Below are positions 11,047 through 20,370 of a stretch of DNA of 64,000 bases, piece by piece (the first letter of the stretch is position 1; every line of letters begins with the position of its first letter). The translations under genes were made by a program, and so were the position numbers. The stretch covers positions 2,666,001 through 2,730,000 of the forward strand of contig NC_089178.1 of NCBI RefSeq assembly GCF_947507565.1, written 5' to 3'. This DNA comes from Oscarella lobularis (taxonomy: Eukaryota; Porifera; Homoscleromorpha; Homosclerophorida; Oscarellidae). The notes below the pieces were generated by a model. It saw only the letters and a program-made list of their open reading frames with translations, had not been told where the DNA came from and made no database searches.

Positions 11047-12003
11047 TTATCGCGCGGAGTCCGTCTCACGCTGCCTATAGATAGCTAGCATCTGCTCTCG
11101 GACTTGAAGAGACAATTCGTCAACATCGTCAGTTGTAAGTCCAACTGTTGGTATTGGTTTGAGCACGGTGATCTTTATCGTACCTATAACGCCAGACAAA
11201 CGTGCCTCTAAAAATATCCTAAATTGATTTTATTTACCCGAGTCAAATTTCATTAGTTTCTTATTATAGAAACTGTACGGCGAAAAGACGATAGGAATGA
11301 TAGGCACCTGAAAATTTTTTAGTCTAAACAAAATAACGTCATATTTTTCACCTGCGCCTGGACAGCTGCGTGGAAAGCTCCCTTCTTAAATGGAAGCATT
11401 CCCTCCTCGTGATTTCTAGTCCCCTCAGGAAAAATCCACAAATTCAGCTAAAACAATTAATTAGCCACTTATCAAGCGAATTTCCTAATTAATTAGCAAT
11501 AGCACCTTCTCCTCTTTGAGAGCTTCGTTTATTACGTTTCTCGCCTGTTCGCGGTTCACGCGATCAATAAAAACGGTCTTGGACATAGAGGCGCCCGTGC
11601 CGAAGAGCGGTAGGTATTTGAGCGACTTTTTCGCTACTGACACGGTATTTTTTGGCCAGATGAGCATCATTCCGAGCACGTCCAACGACGATTGGTGATT
11701 GGAAACAAGCACGTGCGGACTCGACTCTGTTTCGCTAAGAATCTCGGTGCCCTCAAAGACGTATTTGATGCCGAGTATCGCTGCCATGCGCAGATTATGT
11801 GCAAACCATCCGAAGACGAGATGATTGTTTGGATTGCGGCCCTTGAAGAAGATGCAATAGACGGAGCCCCAGAACGCGGAGAAGAAGACGAGGAAGAGAT
11901 ACGTGGTGCTCTTGATGAGGAATTTGGCGCGTTGCGACGCGCGGAAAAGGAAGAAGAGAAGAAGAACGCCGCCTAGCGCCGTTGCCAGCGCAGTGGAGAA
12001 CAT
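11047..12003 (-). CDS. AGPAT1: 1-acyl-sn-glycerol-3-phosphate acyltransferase, 274 aa
   Basis: Exons 12003-11506, 11447-11352, 11307-11238 and 11207-11047 join in phase. The N-terminus has hydrophobic membrane segments ([11 protein letters not shown] and [21 protein letters not shown]). The acyltransferase motifs are complete: NHQSSLD (catalytic His and Asp, near residue 107), KTVFIDR, and the substrate-binding EGTR in [13 protein letters not shown], followed by VPIIPIVFS. It should convert lysophosphatidic acid to phosphatidic acid at the ER membrane. Length matches AGPAT1/2. Its start codon is only 24 bp from that of the divergent endophilin-B gene. It converges tail-to-tail with the JmjC gene with 58 bp between stops. 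Confidence 0.94.
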
Positions 12004-12027
12004 TTCTATCCGGGAAACGCTAAAGTC

Positions 12028-12706
12028 ATGGCCGAATCGGACTCGTCGTCGTCGTCGGTCAAGAAAAGGATCACGGATACGTTCAACAAGGCGATGCGGG
12101 TAGCAAATGGAAGCGCTTACGCTTTGTGCATTATCTCACGAGGCTCTTCGCGAGCAGCTCGCGTCGGATAACATGCGCGTAGCCACGGAGAAAATGGGAC
12201 TAGTGGAAAAGACGGAATATGACGTATCCTTTCAAAATCTCGTCTTGCAATTCAAGCGGTCGAAAGAGTGGACGGAGAAAGTCGTTCGCGGCATCGAAGA
12301 CCTTCTACTTCCGGACTCGAGTACAAAGAAAGAAGCCGATTCTAAAAAAATTATTTGGGCATCGATTTCTTTTTAGAATTTCACGTCAAAGACTTTATCT
12401 ACAGTAAATTGGTGAAACGGCCCGATAAAGCCTTTTCTCGTCCTACAGCGGCGACGATGTTTGGCGATCTCTTGCTCGAGGCTGGGCAGGAATTTGGATC
12501 GGATTTACCTTTGGGTGCATAGAGCACAGTATATTGAATTTTTTTCTTTCTAAGTTATTTTATTTAGGTTCCTTCCTTTTGCAGCAGGGAGAGGTCGAGA
12601 AAAAGATTGGTAGTGCGCGGATGGAATTCATTCACACAGTGACGTCCTTGGTCTTGTCTCCACTCAATATGTTTCTGCGAGAAGATCTGAAAGTGATACA
12701 GGTGTG

Positions 12707-12740
<34 letters not shown>

Positions 12741-13521
12741 GCGTTAATTCGTTTTGCTAATAAATTTTTCGACCCTAGAATGAATATAACTGTTTGGAAG
12801 GAAAGAGACGTCGTTTAGATAGCTGTAAGGCTCGGGTCAAGAGAGGGGGCAGTGAAGAAAAGATACTTGCTGTAAAGCCAGTTAGAAATACTTATGTAGT
12901 TCATTATTGATATTTTTTGGTAAAGGCTGAAGCGGATTTGCGTTTAGCTCAGTCTGAATTTGATAGGCAGTTTGAAGTGACGAAATTGCTCTTGGAAAAG
13001 ATTCCCAATTCTCATGTACGTGCTCCACTTTGATGCTTACTTTACTTTGAGAGTGTGTACAGGCTTCGAATGCGAGACACCTGCAAAATTTGATTGAAGC
13101 GGAAAGAGTGTTTTACGAAAAGTGTTTGAGGTGTGTAACTGATGTTTCAAAGTGAGAAAATTCAGATTTTTTAATTAATCCCTTGAGTTGAAGACTTGCT
13201 TGCAGTGCTATAGAAGTAGGTCATTCGGTGGACGGTGGCAGGGCCAGTGCCCCAGTCTCTGTTCCATACGCTGAGGAAACGTCGTCTGCCGAGGGAGAAG
13301 ACCCGCCAAAATCTGCTACTGTTTTGTACGACTTTGATGCTTCTGACGAATCTGAAATGTCCGTCTTGGCCAACGAAGTGAGTCTTATATATTTGCTACT
13401 CTTAGCTGCAAATATTGTGATGTAGATTGTACTGGTGTCTGAGACAGATGAGAAGTGGGCGTGGGCAGAGAAAGGCGAAGAAAAAGGCAAAGTTCCCATT
13501 CATTACCTCAAATTTGATTAA
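12028..13521 (+). CDS. SH3GLB1: Endophilin-B (N-BAR plus SH3), about 341 aa
   Basis: Nine exons join in phase: 12028-12099, 12158-12320, 12377-12514, 12568-12701, 12779-12871, 12926-13015, 13063-13130, 13206-13377, 13426-13521. The BAR domain includes VEKTEYDVSFQ, KRSKEWTEKVVRGIEDLLLP, EKKIGSARMEFIHTVTSLVL, and the family-typical AQSEFDRQFEVTKLLLEKI. A C-terminal SH3 domain reads ATVLYDFDASDESEMSVLANEIVLVSE ... KGKVPIHYLKF. Endophilin-B bends membranes in mitochondrial, Golgi and autophagic trafficking. The exon 1/2 junction is tentative because a partly repeated GCGATGCG/CATGCGC context allows other acceptors. A (GA)n microsatellite sits in intron 4. Confidence 0.9.
12711..12738. repeat. (GA)n microsatellite
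   Basis: About 14 GA units in an uninterrupted run inside intron 4 of the endophilin-B gene. It has no visible coding or splice role. Confidence 0.9.
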
Positions 13522-13678
13522 AAATAGTTTTGTATTGAGTTATGCTTACAGTTGGCAGAAAAAAAATATTTTTTGTGGCACCTGTCCGGGTCCCTGGGAG
13601 GCTTCCCGTACACAGTCACAGCTCCGCCCCTAAGCGTCCCCCTAAGCCGAGAAATTCGATTCTTCCTTGTTTTTCGAC

Positions 13679-14952
13679 ATGTCTCGGCAAGATAAGCGTG
13701 GTTGGGGCGGACAGGAAATGGAGGAGATCAGCAACGGAGGAGGTAATCGATGGACTTGGACGATTTTCGAATCGCTTCCAAAACGAGCTCGATTTTAGAG
13801 AACTTCGGCGTTTGCTTTTACATTCTCGCTTTCATTTCTTTCATCTTGATCTTTGTTACGTTTCCATTCTCCCTCTTCGTCTGCATCAAGGTGAGCGCCC
13901 TTTCGAGGATCCCGAAGAGACGCCCAGCGCGACGTTTTTCTTTCTTCTCGCAAACAGATCGTGCAAGAATACGAAAGAGCCGTTATTTTTCGACTGGGTC
14001 GAGTTGTATCGGGCCGCGCCAAGGGTCCCGGTAAGCGTCTTTACCGACGAAACGAAAGGGATCATTCAGAGGGCCCCCCCCCCCCCTCCCCCGCGCGAAA
14101 CGCGACGAATGCAGTCGATCTTATTATTTGATTGGAACGATTAATCGTTATAGGTATTTTCTTCATCATTCCTTGCACTGACCAGTACAAGAAAGTCGAT
14201 TTACGTACAATGACGTTTGATATACCTCCTCAAGAAGTAAACATAAAACTTTCAACCTTCAGCAGCTTACCGTATTCTTTTTGACTAGATTCTAACGAAA
14301 GACTCCGTTAGTGCTCGTGTTGATGCCGTCATCTACTATCGAATTCAAAATCCAACCCTGTCTGTGACCAAAGTCGAAAACGTCGCCTTTTCCACTTTTC
14401 TTCTGGCTCAGACGACGCTGAGAAACATGCTCGGCACCAGGAGCCTGACTGAAATATTGGGAAACAGAGAGGAGATCAGTCAGCAAATGCAGGGTATTCT
14501 CGACGAGGCAACTGATCCGTGGGGCGTCAAAGTGGAATTAGTTGAAATGTGTGTGTGTGCTATTGAGAGATCTGAATTTAATAAATGTATCTTTTTTTTG
14601 ATTTTAGGAAAGATGTGCGTTTGCCAGTGCAACTTCAACGGTCCATGGCCGCTGAAGCTGAAGCGACTCGAGAGGCCAAAGCTAAGGTGTGCAAATAAAT
14701 AAATAAAGAATGAGTCAATAAATTTACATTACTTTTAAGGTGATTGCTGCCGAAGGGGAGCAGAATGCCTCGAGAGCCTTGAAGGAGGCGTCGGAGATCA
14801 TCAATCAGGCTCCCGCTGCTCTTCAATTGCGATATTTGCAGTCGTTGAATACGATTGCGTCGCATAACAATCACACCGTCATCTTTCCACTTCCTTTGAC
14901 ACTCCTTGCTAAGTTGATGGGGCAGTCTCTTCCAGGGCCAAATCAAAGCTGA
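13679..14952 (+). CDS. STOM: Stomatin-like membrane protein 1 (band 7/PHB), 287 aa
   Basis: Seven exons (13679-13742, 13799-13890, 13958-14030, 14154-14236, 14289-14548, 14608-14686, 14740-14952) join in phase. A short hydrophilic N-terminus precedes the hairpin membrane segment NFGVCFYILAFISFILIFV, then FPFSLFVCIK. The band-7 core follows: [50 protein letters not shown], and LPVQLQRSMAAEAEATREAK. The end is [13 protein letters not shown] ... FPLPLTLL. Stomatins oligomerise on the inner leaflet and regulate ion channels. A second copy lies inverted at 15716-16883, with intron positions in the same places, so the two are paralogues. Confidence 0.95.
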
Positions 14953-15105
14953 GAAGGATTTGAGTGACGTCATTTCAATGTTTGTCTCTTGCGTACGTTA
15001 TTAGATGGAAATTGCCGTTGCTGTGTAAACTTAGAGTTAGCGCTCTCATTGGTGGAAATAGCGATCATGTGATAACTGATAAGGCTCCGCCCGGATAAAA
15101 ACGCA

Positions 15106-15480
15106 ATGGCGTTTAGCAGTTGGGAAGGAGGCGAGATCTACAAAAACCACTTCGAAGAAGGTCGCAGCGATGAGTCGAGTCGAAATATGAGTGTTTTATC
15201 TCGCGTTCTAGGCACGTACGTTTGCTCAAAGTGCGACAAAGAGCTGTTCGTTAGCGAATCTAAGTTCGGTCACAGTTCGCCTTGGCCGGCCTTTAGCAAG
15301 ACCATTCACAGCGACAGCGTGACGAAGCGCGAAGACGGAGGACCTCGCCGTCTCAAGGTGAGGTGCGGCAAGTGCGAAAACGGTCTCGGGCACGAATTCG
15401 TCGGCGACGGTCCAAACGGAACGTCGCGATTCTGAATTTTCAGCTCCTCCCTAAAATTCAAGGGAGCGGCGAAAAAATAG
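15106..15480 (+). CDS. MSRB1: Methionine-R-sulfoxide reductase B1, selenoprotein (in-frame TGA = Sec)
   Basis: The frame opens [19 protein letters not shown] and contains [11 protein letters not shown] and [12 protein letters not shown], the two CxxC zinc pairs of MSRB. It then reads GTSRF before TGA at 15433-15435. The next 14 codons read IFSSSLKF then KGAAKK and stop at TAG 15478-15480. Human MSRB1 has SRF[11 protein letters not shown] at exactly this place, Sec being the catalytic residue that reduces methionine-R-sulfoxide. So the TGA is read as selenocysteine. A SECIS candidate lies just downstream. A 51-bp stretch (15161-15211) that interrupts the homology has intron-like ends (GTCGCA...TTCTAG) and is probably spliced out, giving a 107-residue protein; the reading frame is open either way. 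Confidence 0.93.
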
Positions 15481-15494
15481 TCCGATTCTTCGTC

Positions 15495-15570
15495 CTCGTC
15501 GTGTGTGCTCGCGATGACGCGCTCTTGCAAAAGTGAATAACGCACGAGTGCCGATTTTTTCGAAGCACGA
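15495..15570 (+). promoter_or_regulatory. Candidate SECIS element of MSRB1
   Basis: In the 3' UTR 34 bases after the TAG stop, ATGAC (15514-15518) and CCGAT (15551-15555) can form the UGA/GA quartet. Between them GCGCTC pairs with GAGTGC, followed by TGC with GCA, closing an apical loop that opens with AAAA at 15529-15532. The 11-nt distance from ATGA to the AA is the usual SECIS spacing. A lower stem can form from TCGTGT (15499-15504) and GCACGA (15565-15570). Folding was done by eye. Confidence 0.75.
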
Positions 15571-15715
15571 AATACAACATCTTTGTATACGCATCTCCTC
15601 CAAAGCAGACAGTTTTACAAGAACACTCCAGTAAAGAACAACGAATACCAAGAGCAGCAGTACACTACCAGCAAACACTAATGACAAGCAGGCAAACAGA
15701 ATTCTAATGACGTTA

Positions 15716-16883
15716 CTACTGCTGCTGCGGCGGCGGCAAAAAGCCTCCGATCATGTCAATGGGCAGTGGGAAAATAATCGTTGAATTCTTCTCCGCGGAG
15801 ATCGATGTCAACGACTGGAGATAGCGCAGCTGCAGAGCAGAGGACGACTCGGATATAACGTCAGCAGCCTCCTTTAGAGAGCGCGACGCATTTCGTTCTC
15901 CTTCGGCAGCAATAACCTAGAGAGAAGAGAGAATAGAATGTATAAAATGCGTTCTTGGGCACAGACAATGAAGCCTCAACGAACCTTTGCTCTTGCCTCA
16001 CGAGCAGCTTCCGCTTCAGCAGCCATAGCCCGCTGCAATTGAACGGGAAGACGAACGTCCTTCCTGCACAGAAAGAAATTGTATGAAGAAAGAGAAAACA
16101 AGTACAGGTAAAAAAAAAGACGTACACTTCTACACGCTCCACTCGAATGCCCCAAGGATCGGTAGCATGATCCAAAATTTGCTAACGTGGCGAAATAGAG
16201 AATTTGAGACATCAACGTAAGGGTAGAGAGTCTCTATTTCTGACCTGCATTTGCTGGCTAATGATCTCACGTTCAGTTAAAATCTCAGACATGTTCTTGG
16301 TACCCAGGACGTTGCGAAGGGTCGTCTGTGCCAGCAGTCTCGTCGCGTTGTTAAAGTTCACCACATTGCAAATGGCAATGGTGGGATTTGTCACGTTGAA
16401 ATAAACGACGGCATCGACAGTGACGGTAACGCTGTCTTTCGAAAGGATCTTTCCGCCCCCCCGGACAAGGTCAATGAGCTTTCTCATCGTTTTTTTTTCT
16501 TACTTACCTCTTGAGGTGGTATGTCGAAAGATATCGTTCTCAAATCGACTTTGGTGTAGTTGTCCAAACAGGGAATGATGAAGAAAATTCCCGGACCCTT
16601 TGCTCCGCCGGAAAGAAGTCGTCCGAGACGGAATATGACGGCGCGCTCGTACTCTTGAACGACCTGAAGGCGAGAAACGTAAGATTTCGCGCGATTTTGC
16701 GCGAGGAAGCACGCACTCGCAGACAGGCGAGAAGCGAGAAAGGAAACGTGCATATAATGAGAAGAAACGAGAGGAACCACAAGAAAAGAGAGCAGCAGCT
16801 GCTGCAACAGCCTCGATCCGATTGATTGTCGCCTAAAAAGTAGAGGCGGGGCCCCTGGTCTCACAGGAGCTTCGCTGAGCCAT
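15716..16883 (-). CDS. STOM: Stomatin-like membrane protein 2 (band 7/PHB), about 276 aa
   Basis: Seven exons (16883-16865, 16832-16717, 16663-16508, 16448-16245, 16181-16126, 16063-15985, 15916-15716) join in phase. Band-7 landmarks are [58 protein letters not shown] and [22 protein letters not shown]. The end is LPPPQQQ. The membrane hairpin [17 protein letters not shown] is preceded by a cysteine-rich stretch (GCCSSCC), a likely palmitoylation site. The first intron would be only 32 bp, so the extreme N-terminus is uncertain. It is the inverted paralogue of the gene at 13679-14952. It diverges from a small ORF with 65 bp between starts. Confidence 0.92.
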
Positions 16884-16948
16884 TTTCGAAAACCTTACTC
16901 CCAGTCACTGGAATAATGATATCTCCTTCGTCGGTCGCAATCTGCTTC

Positions 16949-17149
16949 ATGGCTACTCGTTCTGGAGAAACACGGGTAGCAGGCATAAAAGTGTCGCCAG
17001 TCCCGTATGCTTATCGACGCAACGCGCAAGCTCCTAAGGGCTCTCACGTGAGAAGCTGGAAAGTGGTTCAAATGCGACAACGAATCGAAGAGGAAGAGAA
17101 ACAGCGAAAAGACGCAAGAAAACAACTAGACAAGACCGTCTCGCAGTAG
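16949..17149 (+). CDS. Small protein of unknown function, 66 aa
   Basis: An uninterrupted ATG-to-TAG frame encodes a very basic 66-residue protein. The first half is Pro/Tyr/Arg-rich (IKVSPVPYAYRRNAQAPKG), the second a charged helix (VQMRQRIEEEEKQRKDARKQLDK). I do not recognise a family. It sits in a 280-bp space between the divergent stomatin gene (start 65 bp away) and the convergent PRDX6 gene (stop 14 bp away). Placement in an otherwise unused slot and the lack of a competing frame support it being real. Small mitochondrial or cytoskeletal proteins look like this, but nothing specific shows it. Confidence 0.45.
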   Translation: MATRSGETRVAGIKVSPVPYAYRRNAQAPKGSHVRSWKVVQMRQRIEEEEKQRKDARKQLDKTVSQ

Positions 17150-17163
17150 AATTCACGCACGCA

Positions 17164-18205
17164 CTACTCAGGCTGCGGCGTAAACCTCATGTACTGCTTT
17201 CCAGAGGGAACAGAGACCACTTCGACGCCTTTTGGAAAGAGTTTCCCGGTGTCTTCCTGTTTGACGCTGGGAAGCACCATACAACGTTCTCCGTGCTAAA
17301 GGTACAGAGCATTATATTGTCATTTTTGAGGTGAAATGAGAGAGGGCGTTCTCGCCTTCCAATTAGCTGGCGTCGCTACTTTCTTTTCAGCCGTCAATTT
17401 CAGAGAATCGACGACGCGAAGAATCTCGCTGAAAAAAAAAACGAGGTAATAAGACACGAAAAAAAATTTCTATCTGTATTATTTGACTAATTACTCGAAA
17501 TTACGTCCAGTTGTCGCCGGATACAGAATGGACAGCTTTAGTTTCCTGTCAGGACCAATAATGAATACCTGGAAGAAGATATCAAATCAAGGTACTGTAG
17601 AGTAACCAGGGGCAACAGCACGTACGACTCGAGCAGTCAATGGAAGGCCTTTGGCGTCTTTCTCAGCCGGATCGAGCATTCCGAATTTGACAGCCAAATC
17701 GCGTTTCGGATCGGAGATAATAGGATAGGGCCACGATCCGCTGTTGTCGGAGTAGTTCTGTATGTCCTTTACCCATCCGTGATGATCTTCGACGGAATCG
17801 CACGAGAGTGCGATCACTTTCACGCCGCGCTTCTCGAATTCTGGCACGAGTTTTGCAACGACGCCCAATTCGGTCGTGCACACGGGTGTATAATCGGCGG
17901 GATGAGAGAAGAGAATCGCCCACCTGGGAAGAAAAAAAGGAGGGGCGATCGAGTCAAGAATCTCTCCCCCTGCAGTGTACGGGAGCTCTCGTGCGTGCTA
18001 CTGTACAGTAGTACAGTTGTAGGAAGCGATTCGTCGGCCGCAAGACCGGAATCGGTAAGAAAGCTAGGCCTATGCCCGCCCGGGGTCCCCACGCGTTTGC
18101 TCCGCGTCGTTGTACGAACTTTCCGCCGAGCCATTCGTGAAATTTGATGGGACCGTTGGTCGTTTCTGCAGCGAAATCTGGAAACTCGTCTCCCAAGTTC
18201 GGCAT
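17164..18205 (-). CDS. PRDX6: 1-Cys peroxiredoxin (PRDX6), 220 aa
   Basis: Five exons (18205-18120, 17923-17626, 17568-17495, 17428-17356, 17295-17164) join in phase. The peroxidatic cysteine lies in DYTPVCTTELG. Other family blocks are MLDPAEKDAKGLPLTARVVF, YPATTGRNFDEILRVVDSL, KKVATPANWK and a C-terminal YMRFTPQPE. It should reduce phospholipid and small hydroperoxides in the cytosol. The segment equivalent to the human lipase motif GDSWG reads GGKWA here, so the phospholipase A2 serine appears to be missing. The fourth intron (17296-17355) starts with GC (AAG|GCGAGA) and ends TTTAG, confirmed by alignment WK|HGERCMVLP. Confidence 0.95.
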
Positions 18206-18330
18206 CTTGATCTATTACCACTCGAGCATGCGTTGGGAAGAATTTTGTGTGGCACGTGCCACCGGATGACTCATTGTCATCCTCCCGCCCCCGAAAAAAA
18301 TTAAATTATGGCTGCGGCAAACTTGCTTTA

Positions 18331-20333
18331 TTAATCGGCAATGTATCTATAGTAGACAACGGCAAACGAAGAGACGAGAAACAAAGCCGTCACAAGCCAC
18401 CAACAGGCAAAAAGAAAGATCTTTTCCCAAAATATGGGCGTATTTAGTACGGTGGCAACGGCAGAGGCAACCATACCGACGGCCTGCGTTGCTTCATCGT
18501 CGGCATCAGCTCCCCAAGCGTACGTTGGACCAAGACGCGCTGACTGGGTTGACGTTGTCAAATTACAGAAACTGTAGCCACCTGAAACAAAAGCGTAGCA
18601 TTTCTCCACTGATGCATTGGGGGATCGCTTTGGCTTGCCTGTTATATAGGCTAACAAAGCCCAGCAGAAGAGGAGTACGACTGGTGCAATGTACTGCAAT
18701 CCACCGGCAAACAGGTACTGGAAAACAGATCTAATCTGGAAAAAAAGAGAAGAAAACAAACTGTTGCATCCAGCATTGAGATTGTTTTGAGACTGACTTT
18801 GTGTTGCAGAGCTAGAACAGAGATGCGACCTGGTTCTCGTTTGAGTGACTGAAATTGCCTGTTAGCCATTTTCAGATAGGATTGGAGATAGAGTCGGAAC
18901 ATGAACAATCGAAAGAGGCACAAAACGATGACAGTCCCAAGACGAACGACGCCGTAAGAACTATCTGTGAGACTATCAGAGAAAAATTACGATTTGGTGG
19001 GGACGGGGCACTTTGTCTTACATTTCACCACTAATCAACGGTTCCTTTGTCAGATGATAGATCCACATAAGTGACGCAAAAAGAGGCAGGAAAAAATTCA
19101 AATGGATTAACAGTCTAGAGAGACAGAGAGCAATCACTCGGAGTGTACAATGATCATCCCCTCTTACATCATTATTGCACTGTGCTGGTAATCTGCGAGA
19201 GCATCCAAGTGCATTTTAGCATAGCGAAATCCGGGAAATGTTAAAAAGGCAGCCAGGATAGCACAAGAAAAGCCTACGCTCACTTTCCACGTGACAAGAA
19301 GTCCACCAAGAGGTCTGCAATACAAGTTCAATGTAAGAACCCTTGGAGCAGGGTTGACCTTACGCAACATTTATGCCGTGGCTTTGCAGAAAATCGCCCG
19401 TTTTCTTGCTAATATTTCCATAAGCTGTCAGAGCAAAGTGAGTATTTCTTTTCAAAATAGTTGCTCTGCCTGCTTACCGTCATTGAGACCCAAGTCCAAA
19501 AATTTGTCATCCAATAGTATAAATCCCATTGTTGCAACAAAGAAAAAGGAGCCGCAGACAATCATGAGAGATCTCTCGCCGGTGCCTTCGGCTCCCATGA
19601 AGAGAGCCGTGTTCAAGACAAATACGACGTAGCTGAATCGAATCAAAACCATATAAATTCCATCGATATAATCTCTTCTCTTTCTCACATTGAGTATAGC
19701 ATAACACAGAGAAGCCAAATCGCAGTCAAGTTGGCTCCCTCTCTGTCAGCTTTTGACCAACCAAAATAATAGGCTTGAGTGAGTAAGTGAACGCCCAGAG
19801 AACAGAAGAAGAGATTCATTAGCCGTTCGTAGTCATTGCAAAAGTGAACGGCATTTAGATCAGAGTCTTTGATCTACATACAAAGATAATGTTATTAATT
19901 AATTGCTTATATTATCACCTCTTTTTCAGCTAATTCAATATCGTTGTCTTTTGGCAGGGAAAAATCGAATAAACTATAAATCGAACTTGAAAAATTTCGA
20001 AAAGGGAATTGACGAACTGTGTACCTGCTGAGCGAAGTTTCCTGTCCTCTCTTTTTGTTTCCCGACTTTTTCGACGGTTTGTAGCGCATCAGTTCCTCCA
20101 GGCTCGGATGTGCATAGCGTCTGAGCCTATAAAAAACCCGTTCCTGTTTTCGCACTTCTGTTCTACGACGCTCTGACCCCGTTACGAGGAGTCTCGCAGG
20201 AGAATAGTAGGGGAAAATCTTGTGAAAAATCGTCGCCACGATCATCGTAAAGACGAGCTGTATGCCGAGGACAGCCTGGCCAATGTACACGATATATCAA
20301 GCAATCGTGGAGAGAGAAAATCCGCTTTACCAT
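18331..20333 (-). CDS. TMEM161B: TMEM161-family multi-pass membrane protein
   Basis: Eleven exons are inferred: 20331-20333 (ATG only), 20275-20025, 19973-19919, 19873-19689, 19632-19478, 19424-19364, 19314-19168, 19114-19022, 18960-18798, 18735-18639, 18581-18331. The joined N-terminus MAVLGIQLVFTMIVATIFHKI equals the TMEM161 start. Further matches are YAHPSLEELMRYKPSKKSG, LLTQAYYFGW, AAFLTFPGFRYAKMHLDAL and the C-terminal FLFACWWLVTALFLVSS. About ten hydrophobic segments are visible. Animal TMEM161B influences cardiac rhythm and cilia/brain patterning, with molecular role unclear. One intron (18582-18638) uses a GC donor (ACAG|GCAAGC). The start codon is 37 bp from that of divergent mitoguardin. 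Confidence 0.9.
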
Positions 20334-20370
20334 TTGGCTAAGGGTTACGTCAGTCGTAACAGTTAGGTTT

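Noticed and set aside
17998-18011. Perfect 14-bp palindrome CTACTGTACAGTAG
   Set aside because: Inside a PRDX6 intron; short palindromes of this type recur in the window (for example near 24190) without flanking duplications or a known partner.
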